Assembly (NCBI RefSeq): GCF_009870125.1
Contig: NC_046681.1
Location: 26,310,001 to 26,374,000, forward strand
Length of the DNA stretch: 64,000 bases
Direction of reading: 5' to 3'
Source: Drosophila pseudoobscura
Lineage: Eukaryota; Arthropoda; Insecta; Diptera; Drosophilidae
In this document: piece by piece, positions 35,301 to 47,979 of the stretch
Numbering within the stretch: the stretch's first letter is position 1
Layout of the letters: each line of letters begins with the position of its first letter
Translations under genes and position numbers: made by a program
Notes under the pieces: generated by a model
Seen by the model: only the letters and a program-made list of their open reading frames with translations
Database searches by the model: none
Told to the model about the DNA's origin: nothing

Positions 35301-38300
35301 AAAGGGTCGTGCTTCAGAAGGATCGAAGGACGAAGCGAACTCATAGGACACAATTATGATTCAAACAATATCTTGTGAACCTTCAAAGGATAATTTTTAA
35401 AAGTGGCGCAAATTTAGGCATAAAAGACCATGAAATAAGCTATTCATCTAGAAAACAGTACATTCCTATTTCTCAAGCAGCATAAATCACACCGTTTTAA
35501 GAACCTCCCACAGCAGCAGCTGCCTTTGCTCTCTAACAAATTAAATAAAATCCTAGACATCTAGCAAATCTCCAGCTGTCCCACAAAACATACTCTTTAA
35601 TTGAAAACTGTATGTTGATGGGAGGAGGGGGGTGATATTGATTAGATTTGCTAAGCGAGGCTTAGTTTAACAGGGACTTGGGTGTCTGACCGCACGACTC
35701 TTGCCGGATGGGAACCTTTTCGGCCAGACATTAATCACATTTAAGCCAGATTAATACTAAATGCATGGGCAAGACAAGACCAAAAACTGTCTGGAATTGC
35801 AAAATACAACTAAACATTTAATAAGCCAAACAAGAGTCCTAGTCAGCGTCGACGCAATTGTACGTGACCTCATCTTGTGGTGCTCCTGAGACTGGGATTG
35901 GGACTAGGAGTGGGTCTGCGACTGAGACTAGGACTGCGACTCGAATGAATCAGACCGCACATAGATCTCTGTCAGAGGCATTAGCATTAGCAATGAACAA
36001 GGACGATGAGGACGGCGCGGACGGCAAGGACCATGCCATGCGGCGAGCACCCAAAGATAGTTCATCAAAACTGACAAGCCCATTTCGCTGTAGAATGAGG
36101 AGTTCTCCTCATCGTCCTCGTCCTGTTCCTAGTCCGAAGCCAACTCTGAAATCCACGACATATAACAAAACTGCAAGGCAAACCGAGGATACCCTCGACC
36201 ACCCACCCACCCAGCCACCAGCATCGAGCTGGCCCACAATCTCGATGCCCCGCATCAGACGGGGAACCACAGACAACAGATGAGAAATATTCATCAGCAT
36301 TTACGTCACGCAGCGCGCAAAAGTCGCTGGGGAAAGGGGAGCCAGAGCCACAGAGGGGCAGAGGCAGATCCAGAAGAAAAGGCTGGGATGAGCGAGTGAG
36401 CGTGCGAAATCAGGGGGGGACAGTGGCTGTCAGTAGATTTATGTTGACATTTCAATGACAGTTGTGAAAATGCTTCCATTTCAGGAGAATACGAACGAGT
36501 ATGTGTGCGTGGTGTGTCCTGGTGCGGCATGGCATGGGGCTGCTGTGGTCCTGTCTTCTCTTTCATCTTAAATTTGCGCAAATTGGTTTATCATGCGCTG
36601 ATAGGCAAGACAGCCGCACAGCACAACGCAGCAGAACAGCACCGAAGAGAAGAGCTTAAATTATTTCCAATCACGTATCACTCACGAAGGGGTTTCAGGG
36701 ATGGGGATGGTGAAGGGGTCAAGGCAGTCACAGTCACGCTCCTGTCGCGCACTACAAGCGAAATAATCATAAGTCACGCATAAGTCATGCTCAGGAATTA
36801 GTGGGGAACAATCATAAAGCTGCTGACAATATAATATCACTTATGGTAATGCATTCAACAGTTTCTATTGACGTCAACATCGTTCACGAACAATGGATGC
36901 ACAATCAAGCAAATACTCATTCGAAGTCTTAAATGAATCGTAAATCAAGATGGAAGTACTCACTCAATCAGATGATGTCCCGAGAGCATCCAATGCAATA
37001 ACAATCTGATGAATGGGTCCATCCGTGGTTACAGGTGTACAAGGATACCTATATTCGATTTGTCGTCCCTTTGTTATTCTTCACATGTGTTTTAGATTGG
37101 TATTTCAAAATTAAGAGATCCAGAGACGAAAATTGTAAATAAAACAAAACCAATATTTCATTATTGGAATTACAAGAGTATAAAAGATACAGAATGGTTT
37201 AGTTTTTAAAATTAAAACATAAAAAGTGTATAAAAGTATTCATTAATTTAGAAACAATAACTTACCTTAAGATGGGACAATCAATTCCGAGGCATTCGAG
37301 AAGGTATGCCAATATTTAATTTTTCCAAATTTTTCCAAAAAACATATCGTATCATTAAAAATACTATCTATCAGCTAGCAATACCATTACTCAATCACGA
37401 TTAGATCTTCTACCAATATAACCGAATATTTAAAGAAGCCCCAGGCCAATGTCTCGCCTTTTGGCAGATAAAATACAAATTGCTTGCGTGCCAGCCATCA
37501 ATTTTTATTAACTTGATTAAGTGCTTTATGGCAGGCGTCAGGGATTTCTGGTTATGCAACAAGTTATTAGCAGCAAAATGGAAATGCCACGTGGGTGGGG
37601 CACAAATAAGGGGCGGGTGAAGGGAAGGTGAAGGCCACCCTCCTGAGATGAAGCGTTGGCTGGTGCTTGGCTGTGACAGCCGCTGCCAAAGCCTCCTCGG
37701 CTACAGCTGGTGTCAAGGAATAATATTTGCATTGTTGTAGCTGAAAGGGGAGACTTAAGTATGGTTGGGGCTGGGGCTGGCAATGGGTATGGGGGTGGAC
37801 TCAACGTTCAGTATTTCAATAAGCTAAAGCTCCGGCTCGGCCTCTAAAAGGGGACTGCTGAAATTGGGGGTACACCCCGAGCAGACTGTGCTGCAGACGG
37901 GGGAATTTCATTAAGGAAATAACATGAAGTTATGAACAAGTTACCTTCCATAGTTAACTGCATGGGGAATGGAATTTTTCGAGTCTTATGAATTTCAATT
38001 CTGCCTCCCTCGACCAGCCTCGACGGCAGCCAACTTATTCCATTCCCTGCTAATTTTCAACAACTTTCAGATTCTTTTCTGGCGCAAAATTGCGCATGCA
38101 GGGTTTTGTGAAATATTTGAAATGCAGGCAGGACTGCCATGAGAGATATTTCATGGGAAAGGAAGAAACTGTTTAAAAGCGATTGTAAGAAGGGGGCCAT
38201 ATATGTACAGCATTTTATGGGCTAAGGAACTAGAACTTTTCAGAAGATTGCTTAAATATCACATTTTCATCAAGATTGGATTATAAGTTCTGTGAGGACT

Positions 38301-39620
38301 TGTTGAAGTCAAATATCTCAATTTTAATAGCAATTACTGCTAGTACGGCACAGACGGACATACATTTTATAAGCTGTTGCAAAACAAACATTACCAGAAA
38401 GTATACAGCACCTGGCATTTAGTACATTCCCAGCTCTTTTATCTCTTTTATTTACACTCAACTCTAGTCTTAATTAAGAGCTATGTAATGTCTGACACAC
38501 TCTCACCAGCTGTGTTTGCCGTTTTGCTAGCAAATAAAATTGAATTCAATTTCTCAAAACAATTTCCATGAAAAAAAGACATCTTCATTAAATAATTGAG
38601 AGAGAGAGATGCAAACAAAGTGCTGGAGAACCAATACTTATTCCAAATAGTCTGCCCATTGTCTTTCGTTGGCAACTGTAAAATTCCATTTACAGAATCC
38701 ACAGGCAGACACATCAGAGGCCACATAAACAGGAAATTTTACAGTCGAATGGATTTGATTTTGTCCTATGCCATATGATACAGGATCTGCATATATAAAG
38801 CTGTGAGACTGGCTTTAATTAAGCTCCAGGCGAAAGGAGATGTGTTCCTTTGGTGGACCCTTCATTTGTGCACTAATTGAAACATATGTATACATATATG
38901 CAGGGCTGCCGGCTGCACGGCACGGCACACCCATATAAAATGTAATTCACAAACGAAGATTCATGTTTCTGCAGTCAGTCTCCCAGCTCACTCCCACTCT
39001 CAGGTTCGTGCTGGACATAAATCAATGCATCCTGACACAAATTGTACATCCTGCCTGGCCAGAGATGACGACTCTCTGTCTGCAGCTCTATGGATCCCTC
39101 TGGCATATGGTTATTTGCCAAGCTCGTTAAATGGAAACTCAATGACAATTCTGTAGGCACACATTTTGAGTGAGTTTTGCATTTAAAGTGCTTCATTGCC
39201 TTCAATGCATCTGACATTGTCATGGTTCGTCCTGTCTCTACTACCCCTCTCCTCTCTCTCTCTCTGAGTGTGCAGTGTGTCTGTTGATGCTGGTGACATG
39301 TGCATATTGTGTGTACACAAGCTAAAAGCAATCCACTGAACGGAGTAGGCTTTTAATCACTTGAAAGCATAAACGGCAATTGCTTAAAACGTATTCATTC
39401 GCCTGTTAACAATTAGCTCAAAGCTAAATTAGATAGTATCCACTGGGAGTAACAGTTCTCTGACAAGAATCGTCGCACGCACAATAAAAATCAGCTGTCT
39501 CAATAGCCCCGTCCACCTTACAGTAATGTATGCGATCGGTTGGCAAGATTGGTTGACACGCTTTTAACGTAACAGCAGAGAAGATCAATTCACTCTCCTT
39601 CCAATTAATCCTTCCAATTA
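35301..39620. other. Gene-poor stretch
   Basis: About 4.3 kb. A 141-codon frame at 35858-36283 has no ATG start and lies over a GGGACT/GAGACT-type simple repeat (35890-35945), so it is not called. A CTCTCTCTCTCTCT tract lies at about 39247-39264. No conserved protein, RNA gene or transposon was recognised. Confidence 0.5.
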
Positions 39621-39626
39621 CCACCT

Positions 39627-39634
39627 TATAAAAA
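39627..39634 (+). promoter_or_regulatory. TATA box of the 88-residue gene
   Basis: TATAAAAA, 36 bases before the ATG at 39670. If used in the usual way transcription would start about 39658, giving a 5' UTR of only about ten bases. A different start site is possible. Confidence 0.5.
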
Positions 39635-39669
39635 ATACAACTGAAGCAATTTCTCTACCCCGGAATTTG

Positions 39670-39936
39670 ATGTCTCACCCTGAGTTTTCCGGAGTCACGT
39701 ACGGGGCCCTGGAAGTGGAAGCCGCCGGCGCCCTCATCATGCTGCGCTATCAGTTCGACGATCAGGAAGTAGAAAACATGGTTGCTTTTTGCTCCTCCAA
39801 CTTTGTGAAACGATTTATAAAGCCGCAGCAGATTGTTGTTGCCAAGCGCACATCTAAAGAGCCGTCCACCTGCTCTAAATCCCACAAGTTCGTCAAAATC
39901 TACTGCATGAGCCCAGAACAGTGCAAACTAGAGTAA
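39670..39936 (+). CDS. Small unrecognised protein, 88 residues, intronless
   Basis: ATG 39670, TAA 39934-39936, single exon. No signal peptide or membrane segment. The protein begins MSHPEFSGVTYGALEVEAAG and has a mixed alpha/beta look (LIMLRYQF, then acidic DDQEVENMV, then FCSSNFVKRFIKPQQIVVAKRT). It has four cysteines, two near the end (KIYCMSPEQCKLE). GC content and third-position G/C use are higher than in the surroundings, and a TATA box precedes it. I do not recognise a family. It could be a young or fast-evolving gene, or one exon of a larger gene, although no donor is seen near the stop. Confidence 0.55.
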   Translation: MSHPEFSGVTYGALEVEAAGALIMLRYQFDDQEVENMVAFCSSNFVKRFIKPQQIVVAKRTSKEPSTCSKSHKFVKIYCMSPEQCKLE

Positions 39937-40756
39937 GATGTTCTGGAAAACAAAATGATCTAGAGCCCCTTAGACATAAATTTTTTTTTTAAATTGCTAA
40001 TACTAATTTTAAATTATACAATTCGATTGACTTCACTCCAACAGCACGAAATGTGCAAAGTTGGCTGCGCATGTTAATGTAAGATGGCGGCTCTGTAAGC
40101 TATTTACACAAATGCATAAAAACAAACAAAATTTTGTTACCAATTACCCATAGGACTAAATATTATTAAGACTTGTTAATCAATACAAATATCGTTCTGC
40201 AGCCGTTGTAATAAAATCTGCAAATATATAGTGCATTATCAGCCGCAGCCAGGTTCAATCCAGAAGCTGTTAACGTAACAGCTGATCTAACAGCTTCATT
40301 TATCGTGTCGCATCCCTAGCTTGCTCTGTGAAATTCGCGTAGTTTTAAGAAAATAAACTAATAAAATGCCATTGCTTCACTCCATCGTTATCATCATCGA
40401 TACACACATGCAGACGTAGACGAATTCGCGGGATGTGTGCCACAGCAGCCACTTTTATTGATGCGCACTGAAATTTGTTTGTATTTTGTTACATTTTGTG
40501 TATTTTTGTGTTGGTAATTGTTGATATTATTACAGTAGAGATGCTAGTCCAACGAATCGCACTATCCGTCATAGCTTGGTCCTTGGAAGAGTCTCATGTC
40601 GACCATCAATCAATGTCGGCAGCCTCGTGCCATGTGGAGACACTTATACGCTATCACAAGAGACACCCTGGGACACGGACAAAGCTGGGGAAATAGAAGA
40701 GGATAATTCACTTATGCCCGACTGTGCGTCAATCCACTTACGTGCCTCCGATGGGA
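39937..40756. other. Spacer including 3' UTR of the minus-strand 104-residue gene
   Basis: AT-rich to about 40400. A minus-strand AATAAA (TTTATT on + at about 40454-40459) fits the end of the 104-residue gene, whose 3' UTR would be about 300 bases. Confidence 0.5.
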
Positions 40757-41128
40757 CTAAGCTTCGGATGTATCACATTTGCCAGCAGCCTGCTGCGAGG
40801 CCAAAAGTTCAGCGAGGCGCTGGTGGTGGCTACGCTGATAGGCCAACACTTTTTTACGGTTGGTCAGCTTGGTGCGATGACGCTCCTGCAGGGATAGATT
40901 GTCCAGAGGCGCATTCAAGTTCGACAAGCCATCGAAAGTATCAAAGTCTGCAGTTGGAATTCGATCCCATTCGGGAGCTGGAATCGGAGTCTTATTTGCG
41001 AAGGTAACTTCAGTGACGGTTCGAATAAAAAGCTAACTTGTTCCTACCTCGTAGTTTGTTTGAAGCTCTGCATTGTGAGCGCGTTTCCGACCGTTGAAAG
41101 GGCTTTCCGTAAACTTAAACGTGGACAT
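40757..41128 (-). CDS. Small unrecognised two-exon gene, 104 residues
   Basis: Exon 1, 41128-41048, encodes MSTFKFTESPFNGRKRAHNA and seven more residues (27 codons). Exon 2, 40990-40757, has 77 codons plus TAG. The 57-bp phase-0 intron has donor GAG|GTAGGA and acceptor CAAATAAG. It removes an in-frame TAG, without which the two parts lie in one frame. Exon 2 has a Pro/Asp-rich start (TPIPAPEWDRIPTADFDTFD), then a basic helix (LSLQERHRTKLTNRKKVLAY, then QRSHHQRLAELLASQQ) resembling a short coiled coil. There are no membrane segments. The family is not recognised; the length and charge pattern recall small subunits of nuclear complexes, but that is a guess. Two CGATAG-type elements at 41206-41234 lie about 80-105 bases upstream and suggest a housekeeping promoter. 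The weak acceptor is the main doubt. Confidence 0.65.
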
Positions 41129-41205
41129 TTACAGCAATTTTCTACGAATATTTGTAAATTGTATATTTTTTCGTCGACTCAGTGGTCCCTTGGTGCTGGC
41201 ATCAA

Positions 41206-41234
41206 ATCGATAGCTGGCTCTAATATCTATCGAG
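41206..41234. promoter_or_regulatory. Paired CGATA elements upstream of the 104-residue gene
   Basis: ATCGATAG (41206-41213) and CTATCGAG (41227-41234) form an inverted pair of DRE/BEAF-type cores, the same arrangement as at 34257-34270. A TATATAAATA on the minus strand lies further up at about 41382-41391. Confidence 0.5.
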
Positions 41235-41399
41235 ACAAATTAAACGTAGGGATGATAAAACAAATTACCATCCAAATTGCCGACCGAACTAAACTGGATC
41301 CAGGGCAGGCTGATCCCGCTGCAGTTAAAAGCCTTTTTGCACCTCCCATTCCGAGCCCCAGCCAAAAGGCCCCTCGATTATTTATATACTAAATGCAGA

Positions 41400-44300
41400 T
41401 AAAGTTTCCAATTTTAAGGCCTTGCCGTACGGCCGCCAGCCAGCCCGTTCCGGCCGACTCCAGACCTCCTCTATGCACTTTGCAGGCGGCCAAAAAATAA
41501 AATTTATTTACAGTTTCCTCTGCCGAAGGCTCCCCCGAAACGAACGAAATGGGGCAGGCCGTAGCGTGGGTAGAGCCCGGAAACTCAGTCACGTTTTGTG
41601 GAAAATGGAAATGGTTTGGAATTTACGGCAAAATACAACAGGAAAGGAACAGCAAAAAATAGAAAAAGTGGGAAGTTGAGAGAAAAGCCAAACTGCAAAT
41701 GGAGCTGTGCCAGTGGTCCAGTACTAATCGGAGGGAAAGTCTCCTTTTCCATTATGTTTTTCTCTCTTTGGGGTTAGGGGCCTAATGAAATTTTCGTTTT
41801 ATGGCAAGTGCAGCCAAACTAAATTGCAGGTGAAAGCTTTTTCCCTAAAGTGTGTAGGGTTTTAGGGGAGGACGCCTATAAATGTTTTTTCGAAAAATCA
41901 CATTTTTGTCGGTCCTTTAATTTGAGTGCCCAAATGGAGGAGCAACGAAAGGCAGTCCCGTAGCCGAGGGCCTCCATAAATAAACAAAAGTTGTAAACCA
42001 TCTGAAATTCGAGTTGACTCAAAAGCTGTCCGGGCTTGTTGATGCGTCTCGTCTCCCCTCACTGTTTTTTGCCTCTTTGCATTTTATTGCCACTCCACAC
42101 CACTCCTTGTTTGTGCTGGATAGTGTTGGTGCTTCCATCGGGCCTCCTGCATATTCGGTGTGTGTGCTGTCCGAGAGAAATGCTAGTAAGAGCTACATGG
42201 AACATGCTAGTGGTCTCCAAGGGGTCAGAGAAATGCCAACTTGAATTGCGGCCAGCAGCAACAAACAGCAACAATGGAATCCTTTCGAGGGCAGGTACAT
42301 GTAAGGCTGTGGGGTTGAACTGAAAACTCAGCGGTCGATTTCTATTCTTCTAGAAATTATTCTTGACACAGAATGTGTCTTTCGATGTTTAGAACCTATT
42401 TTATTTTGTATCTTTATCTTGAATACAACTTTTCCTCGAACTTTCAACTCATTTTACGCACAATTCCATCCAATTATACCACTGTCTTCGGCCATAACGT
42501 AAGGTTCAACTAGCCATGACTTTTGGGCAACAAAATACCCCGGACATGCTGCCCATTAAGTTGCAACTTTAACATAACACACACATCCATAGACGGGACA
42601 GGGACAGAGAGACACAGAGCAGGTGTGACTTAAGCTTCTAACCATACACACTCCTCCCCTCTTGGCCATTACCCCGCACTAATACACTTACTCGAGCGAC
42701 CAACAAATCAACAAACATTTTTGTTTCTATTTTTCGCTTTTGTCGTCGCTTTTCAACTTTTGCTGTGTTTTTTTTGTGCCCCAACTTTTTGGCGAGCTTT
42801 TTAATTCTATATTTTATGCAAGGGGTGGTGGGTTGGCAGAGGAGCGGGCGCTGCTTCAAGCTGTTCTATAATGAAGCCAGCTTCTTGTAGCCGCTGCAAA
42901 ATATGACAAAATGTTGAGCCAGCGGCGCATATTTTAAGCCTTCCTCCCCAAGCAGCTTAACAACTACAAGAGAGACCCCAAACCTCCACCCCCCGGCTTC
43001 ATTTGGTGGAGACAACCCTCTCCCCTACCAATACCCCGCTGGCTGACAGCGGAAAATGTCAGGAAAATGTTGGCAGCGTTGACTTTTCCGCATGAGTCTG
43101 CTGTTTTATTTTATTTGAGCCATTTTTCGGTGCCCTCGCAGCGGAGAACGAGGACTAGTACTAGAGTATGACTATCGCATTCATATTTCTGGCCTTTTAC
43201 GACTTTTTGTAATCTTTATGGGGGGTTTTGGCTCAGACCAGCTCAGCGCTTTTTACAGCTCAAGGAGTTACGACGCTTATGAGTGCAATTTAAATTCAAA
43301 AGCCGCTTAAATTTATTTCGAGCTGCTGCTCAAGATAGATCTGGTCCAGGTCCTGGCCCTAGCTCTGGAGCTGGAGCTGCACTCACTTAAGTCAATTTTT
43401 GTGTTGCAAATTTCACATTTATGACAAGCAATTTAACTTTTTGCCTAATTGCGCGACATGGAAAATTGCCAGCCAACAAGTTGAAAGTCCCGGCCCCTCT
43501 ATCACCTCTCCCTCTATCTGAATCTGCAGGAAGCCCCAGCGTTGTGTGTGTCCTGATGCTTCATTAAATGTAACTTTTGTCGCCTGTCTCGGAAGGCGGC
43601 ATAGAAAACTTTTTGTTCCAGCAACAGGATGTGGATAGGGGATTGGTGATGGGATAGGGCCTTCCAAGCAGTTCCATGGGGCTCACTAGGAGGGCTAGGC
43701 AAATAAAATGGCTCATTAGGATAGTGCAAGGGGAACTTATTGGATTAGTTGCCATGACTGCCTTCGGGGTTGAAGGAAAACTCTGTCATGCGATGCGATG
43801 CGTTGCGTTGTTCTTTTTTACTTGGGGGAAATCGTTGAGATATTCATGAGGTTGCAGGGGCCCGGGGAGGTGTTGATATATTCAATCTGCTTTTGAATAC
43901 ATTGAGATCTGGACTGTTTTTTGCGCTTTACGTTCTCGTAATTTACATTTTTTTTACTGGTATTCTATACAGAATAGTTGATCACAAAATTGTAATCTTA
44001 AAATCATAAAACAACCTGGTTTCCAGCTTCTTAGTCCTCTAAAGCTGTAGTCTAGCGAAATGGCCCCAGTTCTTTTTGCACTTAAACTTGGAAAACTGAA
44101 ATTTGCCAACCAATTTGTGAAGTCCAGTTGGTACCGTCTCCCCATTTTCCCCTATTTATTTATGTATATTTCAATGCATAGTAGATTTTTTGTCTTTGGA
44201 ATAAGTTTTTGCCTAGTGCTTGGCTTAAAAGTTTCAACAACTTTAAACTTTCATGCCAGCTAATCGCGTTGGTGAGACTTGAGTTTGTCGACTTGAGTCT

Positions 44301-47300
44301 GGTCTATCCCCCAATTAGCCATCCATGGAGCAAGAGCTTCATTTCGCATGCAACTGGAGATGTCTCCAAGTGGAAGTGGAAGTCGAAGTCTCTGTCAAAA
44401 GTGGGAGGGTACGGGACGGGACGGGACAGGGAGAAGCATTTTTCCGGCTGCGTGGCGCTTCAAACGCTGGAAGCGTCGATGCGGATCGACAATTGTCTTA
44501 ATTTCTCCCCGCGGTCTCTTTAGCGCTCCAATTGCCCCAGCCACAGGGATACGTGAGAGGAAAATGGGAAACAGAGAGGAATAGCTTAAGGAGCTTGGAA
44601 AATCCCTTTCAGCTTGGCAAAAGGATTTGCATTACAAACTCCATTTGCAGTTGCATAAAATGATTTATTTACCGACTTCACTTATGGCCGACTCGCTCTG
44701 AAAGGGTAGGAAAATCCTGGCTGCGAGCAAAAGCTCGGAAAACAAACACGAAATTAGTTTTGTTTGCCTCGGATATGCACAAAGGATTATTGCCAACGCT
44801 TTCAGTTAAAAAGGAAATCCCACAAAAAAAGAGAATAGTTATTTATATTGAGTGCAATAGAGAAATTGTTTTTTCCCCCAATCGAAATTGTTCTCACAAA
44901 AGGTTCAGTTTGTTCTGTTGAGCGTCGCTTATCCCAAAATGCATTCAGACTCTATCGGCGATAAAAATGTTTTTTAAATGGATTTAAGTTATACGAGATT
45001 GGAATATGTGTAAGAGGAAATCTTTCAGCGTGGATTTGAATTGATTTGTTTCCATTTTGTTGAGGATTTTTGTTTGTTTAAATTGAGAATAGTTTTAAGA
45101 AATTGTTTCTATGAAATTATGATTATGGAATTACAAGAAAGATTATGGAATTGAGATCCTTCTTCTTTATGCATCGTAAATATTAGAAAAGAATATACAG
45201 AACCATTATGTGTATATAGGCCACCGCCTTATTCTAGAATCAAAGGAAAGAAATTAAACTTTGTCCGAAACTCATATACATACTTGTAGATAAACAATTT
45301 AATCTGTTCTTAATTTAGTTAAGACCAAACTTAATTCTGTTAAACTTTCATAGAATCACATGGTTTTCCATTTCCCGTTTTCATATCTCGTTAAAAATGT
45401 TATCCAAATGTTACTCCACACTTTACTAAAAGTTTATTTTTTGTCTCTTCTCTTGTGGAAATTCTGCCAGCCGCAACATGTTGACAAAAACTGAAGTTTC
45501 GTTCCAGTGGAAGTTTTTCCTCGGTTAAAGTTCCTCAAGAATCGAGGCGTGGGCACAACCACAGCCTGACTTGGAGCCTAGTTGGTGGCCATGTTGCAAC
45601 GTGCTTGTGGGGCCTGCCACTGCCACTCGCCTAACCTCAGGCTTGAGGCGCTGAGACATAATTTTAGGCAAGTTTCGCTCGTCCCCTGACGCTGACAAAA
45701 CGTTTGCATGAGTTGGCAGGAAACTCGCATTTACCATTTTTATTTAGCCATCATTTGCCTTTATGACTTCTGCACTAATCTGGCCAAGAGTGTCCTGTAT
45801 AGGGCCATGATTTGGCCATTTTATCGAGTTCATTTTGAACTTGTTAAAAAGTTTGTGTAAATGTTGCAAGTTTTACTTGGCATGGCTAAGGTTTTTCGGG
45901 GCAACCTAATGCCAGCCACGTGGAGTGCTCGGTGCTGCTCCTTCCTTTGGTTTTGGTCCTACTTTGAAACACAGAAGTTTCCGTGTTTCGGGGGAAAATT
46001 GCTCATTAAAAAGTAATAAATGTCATGCGGCAAATCGGCTTCGGCAATGAAAGCATTTTCTTTAGGATGCAACTTTAATAATCTCTCCACTCTGTTGGTC
46101 TCCATCTTCCAATTAGTTTTCCTCTTTATTGTAATTTATATTTTGCCAATTAAACTAAATGAAATTCTTCCCTTTGCAGACATGAAATGAGCAAATTACA
46201 TTCGTCAGTTATTAGAGAAGCACACAAAGAAGCAACAGTCAGGCCAGGATAGGACAGCCATCAAAAGGATAACAGACACAGAACACTGCCGGACTGCTGC
46301 AAGGACAATTACGGAGCTAGACAATGAGGAGAGCGGTAACTTGAATGGACTGGAGTGTCAGTGGCAGGAAGAACATGAAGGAGTAAACAGTATGACCACA
46401 GAAACCACAGCCAGCTCATGATGAGGATGCTCTCCAGAGCAGGACTCCTTGTAGTGAACAGGTCTGAAACGAGGGACTGATAAGGGAGAAAGCAGCTGAT
46501 ACGGATAGAAAGGATAAAAGACATGTTACAGGATTGAAAGCCCATAGGCTGAGAAAGACATAGGATGAGGAACCACAGATATCAACAATGCAACTAATTG
46601 TTCAGCTTTAGACCAAGATTATCTATTTGATTGGTTGAGTCATTTTCAATACGTCCTGAAAACAGTTTTCATCCTCCGCTCAAGGAAATTTCTCAATGGA
46701 AAACCTCAAGGTTCTAGCATTTTCCACCATCCCATGGTCTTCCTTTTGACCAACACAACTCCAGGCAATTCCAAACAATAAGTTGCCATTTTACTGCCAA
46801 ATGCTTAACCTTGTCCCCAATCGAAAAGGGAGCAGTCAACTCTTGCAGTGTTCCCGCCCCATGCTCCCCCAGATGTTTCCCAAGATTATTTTCATTTTCA
46901 CCATTTTCCTGCTTCCCTTTGTTCGGTTGCCTAGAAAAGGAGAATGGCTGCGGAGGAAGAGGAGGAGGCTTCGTGGGCAGGAGCCTAATCAGATATTTAC
47001 GCCACAGGCGGCGGCTTCAAGTCGGAAATATATCCTGCGGCACAGGTCCGCTTCCTCGAAAACACCATCCACAGTCCGCACAGTCCCCGTATCACATTTG
47101 AGCTTTGGGCTTTCGACTCTCGCTGGGCGTTAAAATAAATGAGAAGCATTTAGGGCCAAATCCCCATGGCAGACCAACATCCAAGTCCAAATCCGAATCA
47201 ATATGCCTGGCCACATCATGTGAGCGCTCTGTGTTTTCGGGGGTATCAAGGGAAATCTGCCACTCCCACTCGGCTCCCCGTCCGTCCAACGAGCTCCACT

Positions 47301-47800
47301 TAATTGGAAGCATTTGTCAAAAATTTCATTGCAAAGTTGGGAGTTTCTGCATAAATTTCTGAGTGGAGGCGTGGCATAAATCCCTAATGTCCAGATCCAA
47401 GCAACCAACCCCACTGCATTGGAACGTGTCCAAGTAGGAGAGGCCGAGGAATCGGGTCACAGTTTCCACTTTCTCTTGTGCAGGCGGAGCACTCATTGTA
47501 TGTTCCTCCTTTGATGCATGTGTGTGGATAAGGAAAAGAAGGAAAGAGGGAAGGAAAGAAAAGTTTGTGGAGCACATTTCACTTGACCTGGTTGGGTGGT
47601 TCCGATTGGGAGAGCGCTGTGATGGAAACTGTTCGAGCCTGTGCTGTAACTGTAGTCACAATTATTATAATAGGTGAGGTGTTGGGAGGTATGGGAGAGG
47701 GGAGCAAGCGGTATATTCCAGGTCAGGCTCGTTGGCTGCCGGCTTCCTTTGCTCTTCGCCTGATTCCTGGGATCCATTTGGATAGCCATTTGCCTCTCAT
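41400..47800. other. Gene-poor stretch with simple repeats
   Basis: About 6.4 kb without supportable exons. Simple repeats: GCGAT/GCGTT at 43788-43810, ACGGG pentamers at 44411-44430, GGAGCT-type hexamers near 43362-43380. The open frames present have no start or splice context and no family resemblance. Confidence 0.5.
44411..44430. repeat. (ACGGG)n short tandem repeat
   Basis: About four pentamer units. Confidence 0.8.
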
Positions 47801-47979
47801 GGTAGTTGAATTTTCATAAGAAACATCTGATCCACCGAACTAATTTCGATTTTTTGATGACACGACTTAGATTTTTTCCGATAGACATATACTGACGATC
47901 GGACTTTTCAAACAATCAAGAGGCCCTGATTTTGTTCGCAAAGTCAAATTACAAAACTACATTAAAAGTCGAAGTAAAT

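Noticed and set aside
35858-36283. 141-codon plus-strand frame
   Set aside because: Begins at TTG over a GACT-type simple repeat; no homology and no transcription signals.
39424-39624. Cys-rich minus-strand frame
   Set aside because: No ATG, a stop 15 to 20 codons upstream, and only a possible acceptor; kept as an observation but not as a gene.
40576-41007. 143-codon plus-strand frame
   Set aside because: Antisense shadow of exon 2 of the 104-residue gene; no ATG at its start and no family resemblance.
41060-41392. Plus-strand frame with SAFPTVERAFRKLKRG, faintly like a hAT transposase C-terminus
   Set aside because: It lacks the transposase catalytic and dimerisation blocks and overlaps exon 1 and the promoter of the better supported minus-strand 104-residue gene; the resemblance is a shadow.
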